Shown here: positions 1-6,599 of the stretch, in pieces
How the letters are laid out: every line of letters begins with the position of its first letter
How positions within the stretch are numbered: the first letter of the stretch is position 1
From: JBJKRF01 sp046704785
GTDB taxonomy: Bacteria > Chloroflexota > Anaerolineae > Anaerolineales > Villigracilaceae
Direction: 5' to 3'
Assembly (NCBI GenBank): GCA_046704785.1
Contig: JBJKRF010000066.1
Location: 1-21,769, forward strand
DNA length: 21,769 nucleotides
Notes under the pieces: model-generated
What the model was told of the DNA's origin: nothing
Databases searched by the model: none
What the model saw: the letters and a program-made list of their open reading frames with translations, nothing else
Program-made: the position numbers and the translations under genes

Positions 1-868
1 CATTGTTGTACCAGGGCAACCAATAGGTGTCGGTTAGTTGCCCGGTGGGCAAGCCCATTAATTCGGAGAAGTTGGTCCAGGCGGAGCCATTGTAGTAGGC
101 TACCCGTTCGGAAGCAATGATGGGCACGTTATCAGTGCTATTGATTTCAATAGGACCAGCATTTACGCTACTGTAACTCTCGCGTAGGCTTTGGCCCGGT
201 GGAAGTTCATAATAGCCTTTTTGATTTCCCCCAATGATGACTTTGATATCGGCTATCAAGACGATGTTAAATTGCAAATTGCCTCCGGTAAATGTACCAA
301 AATCCCCGACTTCGATATAGTAAGTTGTACTACCGGTCAAATCGACATTGACAAGGGCATCGCGGCCAGTGCTGTTATCGTCATTACAGGCGACTTCGTT
401 TAGGTCGCTAATTGAACTTCCAGTCCATATGGCAAGGAAGGTATCATAGTCGGAACCAGCTGTGTTTATTTGAACAGATGTACTGACGCTAGGGGTATAT
501 TTGTACCAGACAGTATTGGTGGCCTGCTGGTATATGTTACACATCGTATCAACTGGATCGTCAATTGCCTTGGTCGCCCCCGTGGTGTCTTCGCTGTCAC
601 TGTAAGGAACAGATGATACAATTGTGGCAGAACTGAAATCATCATTGGATGGAGTAGTAGCGTTAAGCGATATGGCAGGGTTAGAAATTCGCTTTCCTGC
701 AGTGGCAGGTAATATTGAGGAAGTGTAACCATTGTTCTGTGGTGCTTGAGCATAAACAGTTGAGCCCGCTGGAACAGTAGCCAAAAGTAGTACACCTGCT
801 AAAACGGAACGCGCTAAGAACTTTATGGTCCCCCCGAAACTGTGAAAGAAGAGAAATGTCAGATTCAT
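1..868 (-). CDS. Secreted protein with PPC-like domain (partial, C-terminus beyond window edge)
   Basis: An uninterrupted reading frame runs from ATG at 868 to the left edge (289 codons, no stop), so the C-terminus is missing. The start is fixed by an in-frame TAA two codons upstream, with an AAGGTG ribosome site about 7 nt before the ATG. The N-terminus has a charged start, a hydrophobic run and an A-Q-A end near residue 42, a likely Sec signal peptide. Residues ~75-200 read like a bacterial pre-peptidase C-terminal (PPC) beta-sandwich: DDFSSATIV, TVWYKYTPS, DYDTFLAIWTG, VACNDDNS, TTYYIEVGD. After it comes a segment ending ELMGLPTGQLTDTYWLPWY, a phrase I associate with tandem extracellular modules in Chloroflexi. 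Role is probably cell-surface or extracellular; no catalytic domain is visible in the part present. Base composition is visibly more AT-rich than in mfd or recA. The fold call is by pattern only. Confidence 0.8.
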   Translation of the reverse strand, partial: MNLTFLFFHSFGGTIKFLARSVLAGVLLLATVPAGSTVYAQAPQNNGYTSSILPATAGKRISNPAISLNATTPSNDDFSSATIVSSVPYSDSEDTTGATKAIDDPVDTMCNIYQQATNTVWYKYTPSVSTSVQINTAGSDYDTFLAIWTGSSISDLNEVACNDDNSTGRDALVNVDLTGSTTYYIEVGDFGTFTGGNLQFNIVLIADIKVIIGGNQKGYYELPPGQSLRESYSSVNAGPIEINSTDNVPIIASERVAYYNGSAWTNFSELMGLPTGQLTDTYWLPWYNN

Positions 869-924
869 ACTTTACACCTTACCTTCTGTAAAATTCTTTG
901 GAAATCTCGTGTGATAAAAATGAA

Positions 925-953
925 AATAAACTGAAAGCGTAAATAATAGACAA
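925..953 (-). promoter_or_regulatory. Possible promoter of the secreted PPC-domain gene
   Basis: On the minus strand TTGTCT (948-953) and TTTATT (925-930) are separated by 17 bp in an AT-rich intergenic region. Each hexamer matches the sigma-70 consensus at 4 of 6 positions, so this is weak. The rest of the 169-bp gap shows no clear terminator after rfbD. Confidence 0.25.
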
Positions 954-1037
954 TGTGTCGTTTACCCATGACCCATTTTTATTTTAGGAGACAACTAGCT
1001 TTCGAAACCCTGCAATATCATTACATTTTGCGCAACC

Positions 1038-1922
1038 TTACTTCTGATAATTTGTCATTGCCAGTTGTAAGTTTTCTTGCCAAGAGGGGACCCTTAAACG
1101 GAAGGTAGAGATGAATCGTGTACACCGCAAAGCGGAGAAAACAGGACGTTGAGCCGGTGTAATGAAACCAGAACTTTGTGCAGCTTCTACGGATTTGTAA
1201 CATTGCTCTTCACGGTGTGGATCCAGCTTAAGAATTTCACGTGCCCATTCGTAGCGACTAACTGCACCTGCCCCAGCTAGATGGTAAATGCCTTTAAGGC
1301 TAGGGGGATCGTCTGGATTCATCGTCATTTTAGCCACTGCATGTGCGGTCAATTCTGCTAACATTCGTGCCCAGGTGGGACTTCCAACCTGATCGTCAAC
1401 CACCCGCAAAGTTTCTTTCTCTCGTGCCCAGCGTAATACTTTGACGGCAAAGCTTTCACGACGAAAGCTATAGACCCAACTCGTCCGAAAGATGAAATAG
1501 GGGTTCTCGACGGATTGAATTGCCTGTTCACCGTCGAGTTTACTTTTCCCATACACATTTAATGGGTTGGGTAGGTCGTCTTCCGTGTAGGGACTGGTCT
1601 TACCCCCATCGAAAACATAGTCTGTGGAATAATGAATCAAGACGGCTTTGGATTTGGCCGCTTCCTCTGCCAGTACGCCGGGGGCGGTCGCGTTTATTGC
1701 GTATACCTTTGACACGTCGCTTTCTGCCCGGTCGACATTCGTGTACGCTGCGGCGTTGACAATGAACTGAGGTTTGATCTGTTGAATCTTTTCTCTGATG
1801 CTTTTCGTGTCTTCCAGGTTTAGTTCACGCTGACCAAGTGCAATGATCTCACCTAACGGTGCCAGCGTGCGTTGTAGCTCCCAGCCTAGTTGCCCATTCT
1901 TTCCTAATAGCAAGATGTGCAT
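1038..1922 (-). CDS. rfbD: dTDP-4-dehydrorhamnose reductase
   Basis: This 294-aa protein has the length and layout of RfbD/RmlD, a cytoplasmic NAD(P)H-dependent short-chain reductase. It makes dTDP-L-rhamnose in the last step of the pathway. A Rossmann nucleotide-binding motif GKNGQLG lies at residues 7-13. The catalytic set is present: T100 in STDYVFDG and the Y124-x3-K128 pair in YGKSK. The substrate-side segment RTSWVYS follows. ATG at 1922 is preceded by AGGGA about 5 nt away. It is the last gene of the leftward run permease-ATPase-rfbC-rfbA-rfbD, 62 bp after rfbA. The gene looks intact, and an alternative SDR assignment is unlikely given the neighbours. Confidence 0.96.
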   Translation of the reverse strand: MHILLLGKNGQLGWELQRTLAPLGEIIALGQRELNLEDTKSIREKIQQIKPQFIVNAAAYTNVDRAESDVSKVYAINATAPGVLAEEAAKSKAVLIHYSTDYVFDGGKTSPYTEDDLPNPLNVYGKSKLDGEQAIQSVENPYFIFRTSWVYSFRRESFAVKVLRWAREKETLRVVDDQVGSPTWARMLAELTAHAVAKMTMNPDDPPSLKGIYHLAGAGAVSRYEWAREILKLDPHREEQCYKSVEAAQSSGFITPAQRPVFSALRCTRFISTFRLRVPSWQENLQLAMTNYQK

Positions 1923-1984
1923 TGTTTCCCTGTTTCGTGTGCGAAATGTGGCGTAGGATCAGCTATGTATATAAATGGATCGCC

Positions 1985-2863
1985 TCATGCCGAAAGTGTA
2001 TTTTCTTCCAGTAATCCAAGCAAATAGGCTCCGTAGGAATTGTTGATGCCTCTCGCCAAGCTACGTAGCTGGTCGATCCCAATGTAGCCCATGCGATAGG
2101 CAATTTCCTCCGGACAAGAGATCATCAGTCCCTGTCGCTCTTGTACCGCCTGGACGAATGCAGCCGCTTGGAGTAAAGATTCGTGTGTCCCGGCGTCCAG
2201 CCAGGCTACTCCGCGCCCCAGCAAATCGACGCGCAACTGTTTTTGTTTCAGATAAGCTCGATTCAGGTCGGTTATTTCCAGTTCGCCGCGTGCAGAGGGC
2301 TTCAACTGTGCAGCGATTTCTACGGCGTGTGAATCATAGAAATATACGCCTGGCACCGCATAGTTGGAACGTGGTTGACGGGGTTTCTCTTCCAGGCTGA
2401 GGGCCCGTCCGCTTTCATCGAATTTCACGACGCCATAGCGCTGAGGATCGCGTACCGGGTAGGCAAATACCAGCGCTCCTTCGGTCAATGCCGCTGCCTG
2501 CCGCAATATACCAGGTAGACCATGCCCGAAGAAGATATTATCTCCCAAAATCAAGCAGGATGGTTCCTTGTCGATGAATTTAGCGCCGACGCGAAAGGCA
2601 TCCGCCAAACCACGTGGCTGCTCCTGTTCCGTATAGGAAAACGTGAGTCCCCACTGGCTTCCGTCGCCCAGTAATCGGCGGAAAAGCGGCAGGTCCTCCG
2701 GCGTACTGATGATGAGAATCTCGCGTATCCCGGCCAGCATGAGCATACTTAGCGGATAGTACACCATCGGTTTATCGTATACAGGCAACAATTGCTTGCT
2801 GATAGTCAACGTAAGGGGATGTAACCGGGTGCCGCGCCCCCCCGCTAAGATGATTCCTTTCAC
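1985..2863 (-). CDS. rfbA: Glucose-1-phosphate thymidylyltransferase
   Basis: RfbA/RmlA condenses glucose-1-phosphate with dTTP to dTDP-glucose, the first step toward dTDP-rhamnose. The 292-aa length is typical. The N-terminus carries the nucleotidyltransferase signature LAGGRGTRLHPLT (residues 6-18), followed by K23 and the segment LLPVYDKPM. The metal-binding Asp is D108 in LILGDNIFFGHG. The C-terminal part (EEIAYRMGYI) matches the short-form family. The start codon is GTG at 2863, supported by AAGGAG about 9 nt upstream and because the family N-terminus M-K-G-I-I-L begins exactly there. It lies 27 bp downstream of rfbC in the same operon. No anomaly is seen. Confidence 0.97.
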   Translation of the reverse strand: MKGIILAGGRGTRLHPLTLTISKQLLPVYDKPMVYYPLSMLMLAGIREILIISTPEDLPLFRRLLGDGSQWGLTFSYTEQEQPRGLADAFRVGAKFIDKEPSCLILGDNIFFGHGLPGILRQAAALTEGALVFAYPVRDPQRYGVVKFDESGRALSLEEKPRQPRSNYAVPGVYFYDSHAVEIAAQLKPSARGELEITDLNRAYLKQKQLRVDLLGRGVAWLDAGTHESLLQAAAFVQAVQERQGLMISCPEEIAYRMGYIGIDQLRSLARGINNSYGAYLLGLLEENTLSA

Positions 2864-2890
2864 GCTTGATTTCTCCTTTTGCAGATTGTC

Positions 2891-3442
2891 TTACAGATTA
2901 TAGACTTCAGCTTGCGCGAGGGGAGTGCCCGCTATATCCTTGGCTGAAAGGAGAGGTGGTTTGCCAACGGACAGGGACCAGTCGATTCTCAAGTCGGCAT
3001 CGTTCCATAACAAAGTGCGTTCCCACTGAGGCGCATAGTATGCTGTGGCTTTGTAGAAGACCTCGGCCCATTCACTGATTGTGTAGAACCCATGAGCAAA
3101 GCCCGGTGGAATCCAGAGTTGCCTTTTGTTTTGCGCCGACAATTTAATCCCTACCCATTGTCCGAAGGATGGCGAGTTACGACGCAAGTCAACCGCCACA
3201 TCGTAGACCTCGCCTGCGATCACACGCACCAGTTTCCCTTGAGGTTGTTGAATCTGATAGTGTAATCCGCGTAGCACGCCCTGGCGGGAAGCAGAATGGT
3301 TATCTTGTACAAAATCGGCTTGGATGCCTGCTTCGGCGAATTTCTTCTTTTGATAACTCTCGAGAAAGAACCCGCGTTCGTCCTCATACACTTTCGTTTC
3401 AATTAAAATAACCGCTGGTATCTCTGTAGACGAAAATTCCAT
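2891..3442 (-). CDS. rfbC: dTDP-4-dehydrorhamnose 3,5-epimerase
   Basis: RfbC/RmlC is a cupin epimerase that inverts C3 and C5 of dTDP-4-keto-6-deoxyglucose. The protein is 183 aa, the usual size. Active-site landmarks are visible: H61 in VLRGLHYQ, K70 in PQGKLVR, Y130 in FYKATAYYAP, and the conserved LWIPPGFAHGF segment at ~109-119. It sits between the ABC ATPase (9 bp upstream) and rfbA, in the order rfbC-rfbA-rfbD. The intermediate enzyme RfbB (4,6-dehydratase), which makes its substrate, is not encoded in this window and must come from elsewhere. The start ATG at 3442 has only a weak GA-rich ribosome site. Confidence 0.96.
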   Translation of the reverse strand: MEFSSTEIPAVILIETKVYEDERGFFLESYQKKKFAEAGIQADFVQDNHSASRQGVLRGLHYQIQQPQGKLVRVIAGEVYDVAVDLRRNSPSFGQWVGIKLSAQNKRQLWIPPGFAHGFYTISEWAEVFYKATAYYAPQWERTLLWNDADLRIDWSLSVGKPPLLSAKDIAGTPLAQAEVYNL

Positions 3443-3451
3443 AAAATCTGC

Positions 3452-4234
3452 TCAACCTCTTTGATATTCTTTGATGGCAGCTTCGACCGAGTCTGCATGG
3501 CGTAATCGCCCGTGTTCCAATAAGGCAGCACGTGTACATAATTTACGCACCGTAGCCATATCATGCGTTACGACGAGCGTAGTGACCCCGTGTGTGCGAA
3601 ATTTTTCCATGCGCGCCTGACACTTAAGGCGAAAAGCCTCGTCGCCAACAGCCATGACCTCGTCTAGAATCAGAATCTCCGGCTCCCAGGCGGTAGCGAC
3701 AGCAAAGCCCAATCGCGCAACCATCCCGCTGGAGTAGGTGCGTATGGGAGCTTCGATGAAGGCGCCAATTTCCGCAAAGGCCAGAATCTCCTCCATACGG
3801 GCTTCGATCTCATGGGCGGGATGCCCAAGTAAAGTTCCGTTGAGAAACACGTTTTCGCGCCCGGTCAACTCTGGATGAAAGCCTGCTCCCAATTCCAACA
3901 TGGGCGAGACCCGCCCGCGAGTTCGTACACGTCCGCTGGTAGGGGCGAGAACGCGTGAGACCACCTTGAGCAGTGTGCTTTTCCCGGCACCGTTACGTCC
4001 GACCACCCCGAAGATTTCGCCTCGCTGCACCTCGAGACTGACATCGCGTAAGGCATAAAAATCATTGAAGTGTACCCGACGCTGGAGCCGTCGGATGGCA
4101 TACTCCTTGAGCGTCCCCACGCGCTCTTCGGGGGCGGTGTAACGCACGGAAACGTTTTCCAGGCGGATAATCGCCTGGTCGGATGTGGAAAATCCAATGT
4201 CGTTCTGTCGGTCAGATACGGTAAGTGAATTCAT
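3452..4234 (-). CDS. Polysaccharide ABC exporter, ATP-binding subunit (Wzt/TagH type)
   Basis: This is a cytoplasmic ATPase that would drive glycan export with the adjacent ABC-2 permease. Counting from ATG 4234 (260 aa), Walker A is GRNGAGKST at ~79-87, the signature is YSSGMVARL at ~167-175, and Walker B is ILILDEVMAVGD at ~187-198. The switch His follows in VVTHD. The N-terminal extension before the first strand and the YALRDVSLEV segment are typical of the polysaccharide-export subgroup. The C-terminus ends soon after the NBD, so the carbohydrate-binding domain of O9a-type Wzt is absent. I chose ATG 4234; a TTG at 4264 gives a 10-residue longer form. Either start overlaps the permease 3' end (stop at 4212), implying translational coupling. 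The exact glycan is unknown. Confidence 0.92.
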   Translation of the reverse strand: MNSLTVSDRQNDIGFSTSDQAIIRLENVSVRYTAPEERVGTLKEYAIRRLQRRVHFNDFYALRDVSLEVQRGEIFGVVGRNGAGKSTLLKVVSRVLAPTSGRVRTRGRVSPMLELGAGFHPELTGRENVFLNGTLLGHPAHEIEARMEEILAFAEIGAFIEAPIRTYSSGMVARLGFAVATAWEPEILILDEVMAVGDEAFRLKCQARMEKFRTHGVTTLVVTHDMATVRKLCTRAALLEHGRLRHADSVEAAIKEYQRG

Positions 4235-5048
4235 CGGCTCTCGAAGCGAAGAAGATCCAACCAACGACTAGCGTGAACAAGGCAATTCCCCCACCGATGG
4301 CAAGCAGAGACCAGGACGGGAGCGTGCCTCCGTAAATCGGCTGGCGGAAGATCTGCACCAGGTAATACAAGGGATTGAGGTTGAACACCCAGAAACGGTA
4401 TTTCTCCGGGATTGTTTCGGCTGGATAGATGATTGGGGTCAGGTACATCCAGGCAACCAGGAAAACCTGATACATTTCGGCCACATCAGGAAAATAGAGA
4501 GCCCAGGCAGAGAAAATTAGACCGATTCCCAGCGCAAAAGCGGCTAAGAGGAGAAGTGCCACCGGGGCGAAAATAATTGTCCATCGAATAGGCAGATCTA
4601 TGATTAACATGATTGCAAGAAGAGGTACAAAAGACAATATCAGATTGACGATTCCTGTCCCGATTGATGAGACGACAAAGGCGGTGCGTGGCAAGTATAT
4701 TCGTTGCAGCAGGGAACTGCCCCATACCATTTGGGTCATGGCGGCAGACGTGGTCTGGGCGAAGAAATTCCAGGCGATCAGGCCGCTTAAAATATAAGCG
4801 GGATATCCAACGACGCTGTGGAATACTTGCGAGAAGACCACCGTCATCACCAGCATCATACCCAACGGATTTAACATGGTCCAGGCGATCCCCAGTACAG
4901 AGCGTTTGTACCGTGAGACAATGTCGCGCCGGACGAGTTGGAAGATGAGGTCGCGGTATTGAAAAAGTCCGCGCAATTCTTCCAATGCTATTGGACCGCG
5001 CCGCGCACTGTCGTATATCGTTAATTTTGCTGTTTCTGATTTCTGCAT
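4212..5048 (-). CDS. Polysaccharide ABC exporter, ABC-2 type permease (Wzm/TagG type)
   Basis: This is a 278-aa integral membrane protein. A soluble N-terminus (LFQYRDLIFQLVRRDI, residues ~28-43) and the RYKRSVLGIAWTMLNPL motif (~46-62) are hallmarks of ABC-2 polysaccharide permeases. About six hydrophobic segments follow, with the re-entrant region YLTPIIYPAE near residue 205 and the NLNPLYYLVQIFRQ motif after it. It pairs with the overlapping downstream ATPase and is the first gene of the leftward rhamnose/export operon. No good Shine-Dalgarno sequence precedes ATG 5048. Function as a lipid-linked glycan or O-antigen/teichoic-type exporter is family inference; the cargo cannot be read from sequence. 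Confidence 0.93.
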   Translation of the reverse strand: MQKSETAKLTIYDSARRGPIALEELRGLFQYRDLIFQLVRRDIVSRYKRSVLGIAWTMLNPLGMMLVMTVVFSQVFHSVVGYPAYILSGLIAWNFFAQTTSAAMTQMVWGSSLLQRIYLPRTAFVVSSIGTGIVNLILSFVPLLAIMLIIDLPIRWTIIFAPVALLLLAAFALGIGLIFSAWALYFPDVAEMYQVFLVAWMYLTPIIYPAETIPEKYRFWVFNLNPLYYLVQIFRQPIYGGTLPSWSLLAIGGGIALFTLVVGWIFFASRADEFTYRI

Positions 5049-5094
5049 AGGGGATTGTTTAGTTTTGACAAAGATTAATCCATCAACGTGCCCA

Positions 5095-5103
5095 ATTCTA
5101 CCA
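5095..5103 (-). promoter_or_regulatory. Possible extended -10 promoter of the glycan export operon
   Basis: On the minus strand TGG directly precedes TAGAAT (5 of 6 matches to TATAAT), an extended -10 arrangement about 46 nt upstream of the permease ATG. No good -35 is seen 17 bp further up. It lies in the 217-bp divergent gap shared with the plus-strand surface-protein gene, for which I see no convincing promoter. Confidence 0.35.
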
Positions 5104-5265
5104 TATGCAAAGTTAGGTTTTTTGGCTTCTTGGAAATTTTGTGGTCAACGATGCGCTGAATAATTTTCATCAATATGAACTTTTTTACGCTGACTTCATA
5201 TGAGAAATAACTTTGCGAAAGTGTACGAAGCGGGTTGATTTGTGTTAAACTCAACTGTTGCGCGC

Positions 5266-5955
5266 ATGAAGCCCAGACATACACTCTTGCTATTTTGCTT
5301 GTTGTTCATTCTGTGGATGCTTTCCCCGCAGACGGTTGCTGCGCAGGGAGAACAGCCCACGCCTTCGACGACTCCTGCCGCGACGCTGATTGCGCTGCCC
5401 ACCCTCACCCCGACGCCGGCGCCGTTTGGCATCTTCGCCCCGACAGAGGGGCAACCTGTCCATGGCGTTGTCAATATTCTGGGCACCAGCGCCAGTGATG
5501 GGTTTCAGTCCTTTAATGTTGCCTTCGAGGATGACAGCAGTGCGACCAGTACCTGGTTTCCGCTGTCATCCTCGAATCAGCCGGTAACATCCGGTGTGTT
5601 GGCCGTTTGGGATACCACCTCCATCACGGATGGTGATTACCGAATTCGCTTGCAAGCCGTCCTGGCCGAAGGGACTCGTGAGGCCACCATCACCGTGCGA
5701 GTGCGCAATTATTCACCGCTTAATACGCCAACGCCTACTGCAACGGTGACGTTGACTCCCACACCGACTGCTACGCCTTTGCCAACGGCTACCCTGACAA
5801 TCACACCAACGGAGTTCCCCACTTTGCCGGTGCTGCCCACCAATCCGGCAGTGCTGAATCTGACCGGAATTCAATCGAATCTGGGCAAAGGTGCACTGGT
5901 CGTGTTGATCGTTTTCGCTTTTTTTGGACTGATTCTTTATCTGCGTCATCGTTAA
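5266..5955 (+). CDS. Membrane-anchored surface protein with Ig-like domain and Thr-Pro linker
   Basis: I do not recognise a specific family. From ATG 5266 the protein is 229 aa; a GTG at 5242 would add eight residues before the signal peptide and is less likely. Residues 1-27 form a signal peptide (MKPRHTLLLF, ending TVAAQ). A short Thr-Pro-rich linker follows, then a beta-rich domain at ~45-155 starting FGIFAPTEGQPVHGVV and ending REATITVRVRNYS, resembling bacterial Ig-like folds. A second linker of TPT units spans ~160-195. A C-terminal transmembrane helix (GALVVLIVFAFFGLILYL) ends in basic RHR, so the domain should face outside. It is the first plus-strand gene, 26 bp before pth. No Shine-Dalgarno sequence is visible. 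Confidence 0.82.
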   Translation: MKPRHTLLLFCLLFILWMLSPQTVAAQGEQPTPSTTPAATLIALPTLTPTPAPFGIFAPTEGQPVHGVVNILGTSASDGFQSFNVAFEDDSSATSTWFPLSSSNQPVTSGVLAVWDTTSITDGDYRIRLQAVLAEGTREATITVRVRNYSPLNTPTPTATVTLTPTPTATPLPTATLTITPTEFPTLPVLPTNPAVLNLTGIQSNLGKGALVVLIVFAFFGLILYLRHR

Positions 5956-5981
5956 CCTATCACTACCCACTTGCCATTCTT

Positions 5982-6569
5982 ATGCCCGACAACCCTCCCT
6001 TCCTCATTGTTGGCCTTGGCAATCCGGGCCGCGACTATAAAGAGACCCGCCACAATATGGGCTTTATGCTTGTGGATCGCCTGGCCGTGCGCCTGAATGC
6101 ACAGAGTATGCGTTTGCAATCCCAGGCGATTGTGACCACAGCACGTTATGACGATAAGAAACTGATCCTGGCCAAGCCGCAGACCTATATGAATCTCTCC
6201 GGCCAATCTGTGCAGGGATTGATTCATTTTTACAAATTGCCGCTCGATCACCTGTTGGTAGCCCACGACGATCTCGATTTGCCATTTTGCACCCTGCGCA
6301 TGCGCCCAGATGGTGGCGCGGGCGGCCAAAAAGGGATGGCTTCGATCCTCCAGCGGTTGGGTACCCAGAACTTCGCCCGCCTGCGCATTGGCATTGACCG
6401 TCCGCCCGCCCGTATGGATGCGGCTGCTTACGTCCTGCAATCGTTCACCCAGAAGGAATTGCTGACTGTCTCCGAGATGCTCGACCGCGCTGCCGATGCC
6501 GCCCTGACCTGGGTAACGGAAGGTCTGGATGCCGCGATGAACAAATTTAACGGGAACTCGCTGGCTTGA
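5982..6569 (+). CDS. pth: Peptidyl-tRNA hydrolase
   Basis: Pth releases tRNA from peptidyl-tRNAs that drop off ribosomes. The 195-aa length is typical. Diagnostic motifs are GLGNPG (11-16), the catalytic His in TRHNMG (H24), KPQTYMN (65-71) with the substrate-binding Asn, and AHDDLDLP (94-101) with the Asp that assists catalysis. The loop that reads GGHGGHNGL in E. coli is GGAGGQKGM here (111-119), so the His-Asn pair is Gln-Lys. The latter is a variant I believe occurs in other phyla and does not suggest loss of function. It is 26 bp after the surface-protein gene and 30 bp before mfd; pth-mfd adjacency is widespread in bacteria. No clear Shine-Dalgarno sequence precedes ATG 5982. Confidence 0.96.
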   Translation: MPDNPPFLIVGLGNPGRDYKETRHNMGFMLVDRLAVRLNAQSMRLQSQAIVTTARYDDKKLILAKPQTYMNLSGQSVQGLIHFYKLPLDHLLVAHDDLDLPFCTLRMRPDGGAGGQKGMASILQRLGTQNFARLRIGIDRPPARMDAAAYVLQSFTQKELLTVSEMLDRAADAALTWVTEGLDAAMNKFNGNSLA

Positions 6570-6599
6570 TGCGCCGTCAGGCTCAGAGTTTCCCCGCAG

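Noticed and set aside
466..795. A 109-codon minus-strand frame in the left edge region
   Set aside because: It is a shifted frame of the secreted PPC-domain gene, which is open across the whole region with a signal peptide and domain motifs.
4235..4264. TTG start of the ABC ATPase
   Set aside because: ATG 4234 is the better codon and gives less overlap with the permease gene; the TTG form remains possible.
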